A stretch of 25,025 nt of DNA from an uncultured bacterium (GTDB lineage: Bacteria > Verrucomicrobiota > Kiritimatiellia > RFP12 > UBA1067), in NCBI GenBank assembly GCA_902773475.1, contig CACYEO010000013.1, positions 1-25,025 on the forward strand, written 5' to 3'. This document shows positions 7,213 to 13,664 of this stretch, piece after piece. Under the pieces are notes generated by a model. That model was not told where the DNA came from, did not search any database, and worked only from the letters and a program-made list of their open reading frames with translations. Position numbers and translations under genes: made by a program. Within the stretch, counting starts at the first letter, position 1, and each line of letters starts with the position of its first letter.

Positions 7213-8240
7213 TGTCTGTTTCCTCCTTCGGGTTGTACGTTCTTGTCCGCCTCTTTCGCCGCGCGCAGTTTGCGGTAGCGTTCAAGCTGGTAGTAAGTGG
7301 CCTTGGGAATCTTCAGCGGAGAGCATCCCTTGCTTTCCAGCATTTTGTTGGACGCTTCGACGAACTGTCCGTATTCTTCGTCGGTGAATTCGCCGCTCTT
7401 GCGGATCTGGCGAAGCTCCTGCTCGAGGTCCCGCTTGTACTGTCCCATCTCGATAAGCTGGTCGAACTGCTCCTGCATCACCTGCCCGAAGGTTTTGTTT
7501 TCCCTGCGCATCGTCTCGAGTATCTCTTTCTTCGTTTCGCGCACGTACTCGCGCAGCTTCCTGTTGTATTCGTTGTCCTGGCCCTCGGCGAGCGCGACGT
7601 CCTCGGTCAGCGATTTCTCGAAGTCGCGTCCGATCTTGTCGAACCGCAGGCCGCCTTCCATTGGAGTTCCGGGGACGATTTCGAGAAACGCGCCGATAAG
7701 GTCGTCGCTGTCATACTTGAATTTCTGCGGCGGCTCGGGACGGCGGGGAATCACGCGGCGCGGATATTTTTTCGCCGTGGACGGCGCGCGGCGCGACTTC
7801 GGCTTCGACTCTTCCCGTCCAGGCTCCGCCTCTGCTGACGGGACCGGCTCCGGCGCCAGCGGCGCTTCCGCCCCGGTCTTTTTCTCCTCAGGAGCGGGCG
7901 CTGGGGCCGGATCCGGCTTCGGGACCCGCGCAGGGGCGGGTTCCGCCGTACGGCGCGGCGCATTTCCTTCCGGGTCTCCGGGCGGAGGATTTCCGCCTTT
8001 GAAAAAGAACCACGCGCAGATCGCCGCTGCGACAACGACAGCGCCGGCGGCGATGCCGCGCGCCGCGCGCGGCGGCCTGCCGCCACGCGGTTTGCGGACT
8101 TTCGAGGCGCCTTCCTGCACGGAAAGCGCAGAGATGCCGCGCTTCTTCAGTTCGGCCCACACTTCCGCTTTTCCCGGCACATCGAGTTCGAGCGACTCCG
8201 TCTCGCCCGTCCCGCCCCGGTATGTCACTGTAAAAACCAT
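7209..8240 (-). CDS. Bitopic envelope protein with GspF/PilC-N-like head (paralogue B)
   Basis: A 343-residue protein with the same plan as the 5448-6299 product: a short N-terminal domain (FTVTYRGGTGETESLELD, then VWAELKKRGISALSV) similar to the GspF/PilC N-terminus, a basic stretch, one TM helix (about 62-80), a long proline/alanine-rich linker (84-171) and a charged helical C-terminal part. The linker would span part of the periplasm or cell wall. The tail motif EYGQFVEASNKMLESKG then PLKIP parallels AYGYWLKANAQLQSMG then PLPLP in paralogue A. The ATG at 8240 has GGAG at a good distance and sits below an extended -10 promoter. It is the first gene of the three-gene module. Function is unknown. 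Confidence 0.8.
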   Translation of the reverse strand: MVFTVTYRGGTGETESLELDVPGKAEVWAELKKRGISALSVQEGASKVRKPRGGRPPRAARGIAAGAVVVAAAICAWFFFKGGNPPPGDPEGNAPRRTAEPAPARVPKPDPAPAPAPEEKKTGAEAPLAPEPVPSAEAEPGREESKPKSRRAPSTAKKYPRRVIPRRPEPPQKFKYDSDDLIGAFLEIVPGTPMEGGLRFDKIGRDFEKSLTEDVALAEGQDNEYNRKLREYVRETKKEILETMRRENKTFGQVMQEQFDQLIEMGQYKRDLEQELRQIRKSGEFTDEEYGQFVEASNKMLESKGCSPLKIPKATYYQLERYRKLRAAKEADKNVQPEGGNRQ

Positions 8241-8264
8241 TGTCTTTCTCCGCTGGGGAATCAG

Positions 8265-8280
8265 CGGGGCAAGTATAGCA
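8265..8280 (-). promoter_or_regulatory. Extended -10 promoter of the three-gene envelope module
   Basis: On the minus strand TGC-TATACT (TATACT at 8277-8272) followed by TGCCCC gives an extended -10 without a convincing -35. It resembles the DRTGG and antiporter promoters in the bases after the -10. The predicted leader is about 25 nt. Confidence 0.5.
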
Positions 8281-8328
8281 TTTCCGGCCCGTTCCATGCA
8301 CTTCCGGCGTTCCGCTTCCATCGCGGTC

Positions 8329-8357
8329 TTGCACAGGCGGGGAACATAGTCTATAAA
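8329..8357 (+). promoter_or_regulatory. Promoter of the recombinase-like gene
   Basis: TTGCAC (8329-8334) and TATAAA (8352-8357) are separated by 17 nt on the plus strand, a near-consensus sigma70-type arrangement 50 nt upstream of the ATG. AAAGGAGA at 8393-8400 provides the ribosome binding site. Confidence 0.65.
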
Positions 8358-8406
8358 AGGGATCGCGTTTTCCGCATTCCGCCCAGGCAACGAAAGGAGA
8401 CAAGGG

Positions 8407-9321
8407 ATGTCGGTTCCGTCAATGGACAAAATGATGAAGGCATATATCGAATCGGCGAGCATCGAAAGGCTCAAATGCGGGCGTCCCGGCGACGGGACCG
8501 TGAAAAACACGCTTGCGGGATTCCGGCGCTTCATGCGCTGGATACGCGCCCGGGCGGAAAAGCGGAGCGCCGAATGCGCAGCGTCCGGGGGCGAGTACCC
8601 TCCGGTGTCGATTGTGCGTTCAGCGCTCATACACAAATACCTCGCAGACATGCTGAAGGACGGAACGCGCCCCATAACGGCGGTTTCATCGCTCTACCAG
8701 CTGCGGCAGCTCTTCGCCAAATGGGTTCTGCCGTATTACGAAGACCGCGGATGGAAGATTCCGCCGTTTCCGTCCTTCGGGCACAGGCCGAAAGCGCCGC
8801 GCTACCGCCGCCCGGACGCCGCCACGCTCGCAAAGGTGAAAGCCTGGTATGTCGCGCTGCCGACAGACGAAACATGGTTTGCGGCGACGATGATGCTGGA
8901 GTTCGCCATGCGCAACGGAGACATCATGCGCCTGAAACGCGACAATTTCGTGGAACGCGGCGGAAGGATTTTCCTGAACTACGTCCCGCACAAAACGGAG
9001 CACTCCTCGGGACGCATCGTGAAGTGGCCGGTGCATCCGTCGATATGGGAGCGGATGCGCACGGTCTTCACCTGCGGAGACCCGCCCGCGCTGGACGAAG
9101 CCGTATTCGACACGCTCAACGCCGCCATGCGCGCCTTGGGCTTCGAAGGGACCAAAGGCGCGTATGAACTGCGCAAAATCTGCGTCGACCACATATACCA
9201 GAAATTCGGCGCGGAGATGGCCGTGTCCATTTCCGGAGACGACATCCGCACGATCATGCACTACTACGCCGACCCTGCGCAACCAAACATCGGCGACATC
9301 CGCGTGGCCGACCTGCTTTGA
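8407..9321 (+). CDS. Tyrosine recombinase/integrase-like protein
   Basis: A 304-residue protein with a helical N-terminal, SAM-like core-binding region (about 1-125) and a C-terminal tyrosine-recombinase fold. Candidate catalytic residues are Arg169 in FAMRNGDIMRLKRDN, Lys196 in PHKTEHSSGR, Arg256 in YELRKICVDH and Tyr286 in RTIMHYYADP. The His of the usual HxxR box is Tyr253, and the His of the LGH box is replaced (SGDD, about 276-279), so it departs from XerC/XerD and typical phage integrases. It has its own promoter and a good ribosome binding site. No att sites, transposon ends or cargo genes are visible. It may be a domesticated recombinase or an unusual DNA-binding relative. It converges on the ComM gene. 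Confidence 0.8.
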   Translation: MSVPSMDKMMKAYIESASIERLKCGRPGDGTVKNTLAGFRRFMRWIRARAEKRSAECAASGGEYPPVSIVRSALIHKYLADMLKDGTRPITAVSSLYQLRQLFAKWVLPYYEDRGWKIPPFPSFGHRPKAPRYRRPDAATLAKVKAWYVALPTDETWFAATMMLEFAMRNGDIMRLKRDNFVERGGRIFLNYVPHKTEHSSGRIVKWPVHPSIWERMRTVFTCGDPPALDEAVFDTLNAAMRALGFEGTKGAYELRKICVDHIYQKFGAEMAVSISGDDIRTIMHYYADPAQPNIGDIRVADLL

Positions 9322-9353
9322 CCCCGCCCGCGCAGATCTCCGCGCGCGGGGTC
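9320..9353. terminator. Bidirectional hairpin between recombinase and ComM genes
   Basis: GACCCCG (9320-9326) pairs with CGGGGTC (9347-9353), with further GC pairs inside. The stem overlaps both convergent stop codons. There is no U-run on either side, so intrinsic termination is plausible but not certain. Confidence 0.5.
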
Positions 9354-10896
9354 AGTCCCAGCGGTCGCGGTCGAGCGCGCGGTACTGAACCGCTTCGGAA
9401 ACATGTTCCACGTTCACAGACGGCGATCCTGCAAGGTCGGCTATGGTGCGCGCCACCTTCAGGATGCGCGTGTAGGCGCGCGCGGACAGGCCGGTTTCCG
9501 CTATGCCAAGGCGCAGGAAATCGCGCGTTTCCCTGTCGAGACTGCAAAACTCCTCGAGATCGCGCGCAGGCATGTCCGCATTGCAGAAAACGCCCGGCCT
9601 GTCAGCAAAACGCTCCGTCTGCACCCTGCGAGCCGCAATCACGCGGGCGCGGATTGCGGCAGAAGGCTCGCCGGGGGCGAGTTCCGAAAGCTCGCGGTAT
9701 TCGACCGGCGGCACCTCGATTTGAATGTCGATGCGGTCGAGAAGAGGACCGGATATCCTGCCGCGGTACGCCTTGATCTTCCCGGGAGGGCATCGGCATT
9801 CGCGGTGCGGATCGCCCAGATATCCGCAGGGGCACGGATTCATGGCGGCGGCAAGCGTGAAGCGCGACGGGAAATCGCAGGATGCGGCGGCGCGGGAGAT
9901 TGCCACATGTCCGTCTTCGAGCGGCTGGCGGAGGACTTCCAGAACGTTGCGTCGGAATTCGGGCAGTTCGTCCAGAAAAAGCACTCCGCGGTGGGCGAGG
10001 GACACTTCGCCGGGGATTGGATGCGTGCCGCCGCCGAGGAGTCCTGCGTCCGACACCGTATGGTGGGGCGCGCGGAACGGCCTGCGCGTCATGAGCGACA
10101 CGCCGGGCGGCAGTTCGCCGGCGACGGAATGTATCCGCGTGACTTCCACCGCTTCTTCCGCAGTCAGCGGCGGCAGTATGGATGGGATTCTGCGGGCGAG
10201 CATGGTCTTGCCGGCGCCGGGGGAGCCGGACATTAGAATGTTGTGGCCGCCGGCGACGGCAACCTCTATGGCGCGTTTTGCGGATTCCTGTCCGCGCACA
10301 TCCGCGAAATCCTCGCCGGAATCGAGCCCGGCCGCGAGAAGAGCGTCAATATCTATCTTGCGGGGCTTGATTTCAAGAGTTCCTTCGAAAAACGCCGCGC
10401 ATTCGCGCAGATCGCGCACCGGATAGACGGCAATCCCGCCGGCCGCGCAGGCTTCGTCGGCGTTCTCCTCGGGGACTACAATTCCTTTTTTGCCCATGCC
10501 GCGCATCGCAAGCGCCACGGAAAGCACGCCGCGCACGCGCCTGATGCCGCCGGAAAGCGACAATTCGCCGGCCATGGCGAAATCCTCCAGCGGGCGGGCG
10601 CATTTCAAGGAACCGGCCGCGGCAAGAAGGCCTATGGCGATAGGGAGATCGAAATGCGGGCCTTCCTTGCGTATGTCCGCAGGAGCCAGGTTCACGGTCA
10701 CCGTGCCGTCGCGCATGCGCCATCCGGAATTGTTCACGGCGGTCCAGACGCGGTCCTTCGCCTCTTTCACCGCCGCATCGGGGAGTCCGACAATTGAAAA
10801 CTGCGGACTCCCGCCGCACGCGCTGACTTCTATTTCAACCGGCACGGCATCTACGCCGGCTATCGCGGCGGAATGGCATTTTGCAAAATTCGGCAT
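9352..10896 (-). CDS. comM: ComM/YifB-family Mg-chelatase-like AAA+ ATPase
   Basis: A 514-residue protein typical of the YifB/ComM family in length and order: an N-terminal Lon-protease-like fold (about 1-180; IVGLPDAAVKEAKDRV, NLAPADIRKEGPHFDLPIA), an AAA+ Mg-chelatase ChlI-like domain with Walker A GSPGAGKT (224-231) and Walker B LFLDE (306-310), and a Cys-rich NPCPCGYLGDP motif followed by the Mg-chelatase C-terminal domain. In Vibrio, ComM is a hexameric branch-migration helicase that helps integrate DNA during natural transformation; many other bacteria carry it as a conserved gene. The ATG at 10896 is chosen because family members start a few residues before the conserved AxxxGVDAxPVxVEV segment. 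It has its own promoter. Confidence 0.93.
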   Translation of the reverse strand: MPNFAKCHSAAIAGVDAVPVEIEVSACGGSPQFSIVGLPDAAVKEAKDRVWTAVNNSGWRMRDGTVTVNLAPADIRKEGPHFDLPIAIGLLAAAGSLKCARPLEDFAMAGELSLSGGIRRVRGVLSVALAMRGMGKKGIVVPEENADEACAAGGIAVYPVRDLRECAAFFEGTLEIKPRKIDIDALLAAGLDSGEDFADVRGQESAKRAIEVAVAGGHNILMSGSPGAGKTMLARRIPSILPPLTAEEAVEVTRIHSVAGELPPGVSLMTRRPFRAPHHTVSDAGLLGGGTHPIPGEVSLAHRGVLFLDELPEFRRNVLEVLRQPLEDGHVAISRAAASCDFPSRFTLAAAMNPCPCGYLGDPHRECRCPPGKIKAYRGRISGPLLDRIDIQIEVPPVEYRELSELAPGEPSAAIRARVIAARRVQTERFADRPGVFCNADMPARDLEEFCSLDRETRDFLRLGIAETGLSARAYTRILKVARTIADLAGSPSVNVEHVSEAVQYRALDRDRWD

Positions 10897-10911
10897 TTGA
10901 CTGTCGCTTTC

Positions 10912-10927
10912 CGGCGGCCTGCCGCCG
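10912..10927 (-). promoter_or_regulatory. Leader hairpin of the comM mRNA
   Basis: CGGCGG (10912-10917) and CCGCCG (10922-10927) form a perfect 6-bp GC stem with a 4-nt loop in the predicted 41-nt 5' UTR, directly before the Shine-Dalgarno-like GGAAAG. It could affect translation or stability. Confidence 0.35.
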
Positions 10928-10943
10928 CCATGCATTTTCGGGG

Positions 10944-10972
10944 ATTATCGCAAAAAACTCCGCGGCGGGCAA
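10944..10972 (-). promoter_or_regulatory. comM promoter
   Basis: On the minus strand TTGCCC (10972-10967) is 17 nt from GATAAT (10949-10944). The predicted start is near 10937. The -35 lies in the loop region, and the spacer contains the T-run, of the terminator ending the polysaccharide operon. Confidence 0.55.
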
Positions 10973-10999
10973 CGGAAAATCCGGGCGGACGCGGCGGAG
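10952..10999 (-). terminator. Intrinsic terminator of the polysaccharide operon
   Basis: Immediately after the GT4 stop, CTCCGC and GCGGAG (plus-strand arms 10994-10999 and 10958-10963) pair, extended by three more pairs after one mismatch, and are followed on the minus strand by six Ts (10957-10952). It fits a rho-independent terminator with a large loop. Confidence 0.6.
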
Positions 11000-11000
11000 A

Positions 11001-12137
11001 TCAATCCTCGCGGACGCATGACGGTTTGTCGCCCCTGCCGAGCAGCCAGGCGTACGCCTGCTTCATCTGCGATGCAATGCTTTTCCAGGAAAAATCGCGC
11101 TTCATCCATTCGCGGCCTCTCGCGCCCATCTGCGCAAGGCGTTCGCGCGGAGCGGACATGGCCTCCTCCATCGCAGCGAGGAACCGGTCTTCGTCGGCGG
11201 AGACCCACCATCCGCATTCGTTGGCGGCAAGTCCGCTCCACGGGGTTCCGCGCGAACATATGGCAGGGACGCCGCAGGCGAGCGCCTCGGCCACCGACAT
11301 TGCGAAATTCTCGGTATGCGACGGGAAAGCGAGGCAGTCCGATCCGGCCATGAAGCGGAATTTCGCGTCACCCTTGATTTCCCCCTCGAATGCGACGCGG
11401 CGGCATCCGAGTTCCGCGGCGAGCGAGCGCATGCGATCTGCGTATGGATTGGCTTCGCAAGGCCCCGCTATGGAAAGATCCCAGTCGGGGTAGCGGTTTT
11501 CGAGCCGAGCCCAGCAGCGCAGCAGGGTTTCAATGTTTTTGACGGGATGTATGCGGCCGAGGAAAAACATACGGCGCCGGGGACCGGGTTCCCGCGCGGG
11601 CGGGAGCCCGGGAACGTCGATGCCGATAGGCAGAACCACCGCCGGCTTGCGAAATCCCCGCGCGCGGATGTCGGAATATTCACTGTCGGACGTGGCAACC
11701 CACATGTCGGCCGCGCGCATGGCTGCGAACTGGCCGATGATTCCGGCAGCCAGTTTCTTCCAGCGCGAACGGCGAAGCGCCCACGGGGCAAGCGTTCCAT
11801 GAGGTTGAAGCACGAACTTGCAGCGCGTGCCGCGCGCGGCGCGCCAAGGGTATATGTTGGGCATCATCCAGAGACTGTTGCCATGCACTATGTCGGCGGT
11901 CGCGCACGCCTCGCGGAGTTTGCGGTACATTTCCGGGGATCGCCCAAGCGAACGAGGGAAAGACTTGCGCGGCGAAGTCACGACCTTGAACGGACGATGC
12001 GGCGGCAGGCTCGATTCAAGAGTATGGAGTTCCACTTCGCATCCAGCGTCCGCAAGACCTTCGCAAAGCCCCGGAACGCAGTAACTGACGCCGTCAGCCC
12101 CGGAAGCCACACACGGCACTACATGCAGGATTTTCAT
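11001..12137 (-). CDS. GT4-family glycosyltransferase
   Basis: A 378-residue GT-B glycosyltransferase. The N-terminal Rossmann half begins MKILHVVPCVASGADGVS and includes the acceptor-side ADIVHGNSLW and QPHGTLAPWA. The donor half holds FFLGRIHPVKN (192-201) and the family EX7E motif, Glu276 to Glu284 in HTENFAMSVAEALACGVP. This is a retaining GT4 enzyme using an NDP-sugar at the cytoplasmic face, probably adding one residue of the repeat unit; the sugar cannot be assigned. The start at 12137 is preferred over an ATG at 12146 because GGAGG (12151-12147) is then 9 nt upstream instead of touching the start. It is the last gene of the operon, 22 nt after the polymerase-like gene. Confidence 0.92.
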   Translation of the reverse strand: MKILHVVPCVASGADGVSYCVPGLCEGLADAGCEVELHTLESSLPPHRPFKVVTSPRKSFPRSLGRSPEMYRKLREACATADIVHGNSLWMMPNIYPWRAARGTRCKFVLQPHGTLAPWALRRSRWKKLAAGIIGQFAAMRAADMWVATSDSEYSDIRARGFRKPAVVLPIGIDVPGLPPAREPGPRRRMFFLGRIHPVKNIETLLRCWARLENRYPDWDLSIAGPCEANPYADRMRSLAAELGCRRVAFEGEIKGDAKFRFMAGSDCLAFPSHTENFAMSVAEALACGVPAICSRGTPWSGLAANECGWWVSADEDRFLAAMEEAMSAPRERLAQMGARGREWMKRDFSWKSIASQMKQAYAWLLGRGDKPSCVRED

Positions 12138-12159
12138 GCGAAGCATCCTCCGGAAACCG

Positions 12160-13638
12160 TCAATACACCTGATGCGACAATTGTTTCTGCCTGCCTATAT
12201 CCACCATGAGCGCGGAAAAACAGGCCGCCCAGCATACTCCGCCGGTGGCTGTAACGGAAAAGAACGTCCCCTCACCAAAATTAGACACGAGAAACGTGGA
12301 CATGGTCGCGAGAAAACAATAACACCCGTTTTTCTTTGCGGCGCTGTAAAGCGCAAGGACGAACGCAAGCATAAGCGCGGCGCCGATTATACCGCCTTCC
12401 TCAAGCACGAAAGCGGGCATGAAACCCTTTTCAATCGGCGCTGACGCCAGTTGCGCCAGACTGTCGAACTTGCTTTCCTGCATTGACTTGGAAACCTGAA
12501 AGCCGTTTCCGATTATTGGCGACTGGCGGAAATAGTACATCGACTGCTCTATCTTACCCATGCGGGTGGAAAGCATCTCGTCCACATCGAACTGCTTGTC
12601 CTTTCCGTATTTCATCGAAAAGTCCACAACCCTTTGTTTGAATCCCGGTGCCGCAGCGAACAGCACGAGAGCCAGAACCGAAAATCCCATGACCACGGAC
12701 ATGATCCAAGCCTTTTTGCTCCCCGGAGCGGTTTTCGCGCCTTGCGAAAGAAAGGCGCAGAAAACAACGGCAAACAGCAGCGAACCCATTGCCGTGCGGC
12801 TTCCTGTCATGTACACCACCACGGGAGCGCACAACATTATGACATAATACAATTTCGCCTTCCGGCGGATATTAAACACGTAATCTGCCAGAACGAAAGA
12901 AAAAAGCACAGCAGCAGTGGAACCGAGCGACTGCGAATGAAACGACACGCCGTTGTAAAGACCCGCCATTTCCTGCAGTCTCTGAAGTTTTTCCGCCTCG
13001 CTGAGATGCGCGAAATATACATTGAGAGCCGTCATGTCCATAGACCGGGATATCCCCGGAAACGGATACAGCAACAGCGACACTACGATGAAAAAGAATG
13101 CGCAGACAAGCACTGTAGCCCGGATTTTGTCGACATCGACCTCTCCTGCCGCTCCTATGGAACATGCGGACGCACCTGCCAATATGAAAACCGCCATCAG
13201 AACTATCTTCGATTCGCTCACCAAGGGAGCCCATCCGGTCATTGAAGCGCCTGCCTGGAAAACGAGGTACATTAACAGCAAAGACACCGGTCTCAGCGCA
13301 AGAGGCCATTTTTTCCCCGAGGCCTTGGAAGACAGCACGAGGAAAAAAATCAAAAATATGAAGCGCACCACAATCAGGAACATCCCGGAACGAGAAAAAA
13401 TGGCGGGTGTCGTATTTACGTACATCGTACAGAAAAGATATACGCTGAACAACATGGCAACCTGCCTGTGGGCGCTCGCTGCCGCCGTTATAGCGATGGG
13501 AATGTAGACCAATATGCCGTATCCTTTTGTGAATTTCAGAAAAAGCAGCATCGCAAGCACCTGAAACAGCTGGCGCTTGAATTCTTTGAGATTGTACGCC
13601 GGCGGCGCGACATCCCATGCTGACGATTCTGAAGGCAT
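12160..13638 (-). CDS. O-antigen polymerase/ligase-like membrane protein (second)
   Basis: A 492-residue polytopic inner-membrane protein with roughly ten or more TM helices and a large periplasmic loop in the C-terminal half (about 290-420), the layout of the Wzy/WaaL O-antigen polymerase and ligase superfamily. The segment VYMTGSRTAMGSLLFAVVF resembles the conserved TxSRxA/G region, and QSPIIGNGFQ resembles the 'P..G.G' loop motif. It would polymerise repeat units or transfer glycan to an acceptor. Base composition is visibly more A/T-rich than its neighbours, common for polymerase genes exchanged between strains. The start at 13638 is the first ATG before the TM region; the ribosome binding site is weak. 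Polymerase and ligase cannot be separated from sequence alone. Confidence 0.82.
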   Translation of the reverse strand: MPSESSAWDVAPPAYNLKEFKRQLFQVLAMLLFLKFTKGYGILVYIPIAITAAASAHRQVAMLFSVYLFCTMYVNTTPAIFSRSGMFLIVVRFIFLIFFLVLSSKASGKKWPLALRPVSLLLMYLVFQAGASMTGWAPLVSESKIVLMAVFILAGASACSIGAAGEVDVDKIRATVLVCAFFFIVVSLLLYPFPGISRSMDMTALNVYFAHLSEAEKLQRLQEMAGLYNGVSFHSQSLGSTAAVLFSFVLADYVFNIRRKAKLYYVIMLCAPVVVYMTGSRTAMGSLLFAVVFCAFLSQGAKTAPGSKKAWIMSVVMGFSVLALVLFAAAPGFKQRVVDFSMKYGKDKQFDVDEMLSTRMGKIEQSMYYFRQSPIIGNGFQVSKSMQESKFDSLAQLASAPIEKGFMPAFVLEEGGIIGAALMLAFVLALYSAAKKNGCYCFLATMSTFLVSNFGEGTFFSVTATGGVCWAACFSALMVDIGRQKQLSHQVY

Positions 13639-13664
13639 ATCCGGTTTCCGCAGTCCAGTCGAAA

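Noticed and set aside
8241..9351. Mobile element or integron around the recombinase-like gene
   Set aside because: No terminal repeats, att-like duplications, cassette genes or composition break were seen on either side.
10897..10935. Upstream start for comM at 10935
   Set aside because: It lies at about the predicted transcription start and adds residues not found in the family; the ATG at 10896 has a Shine-Dalgarno-like site.
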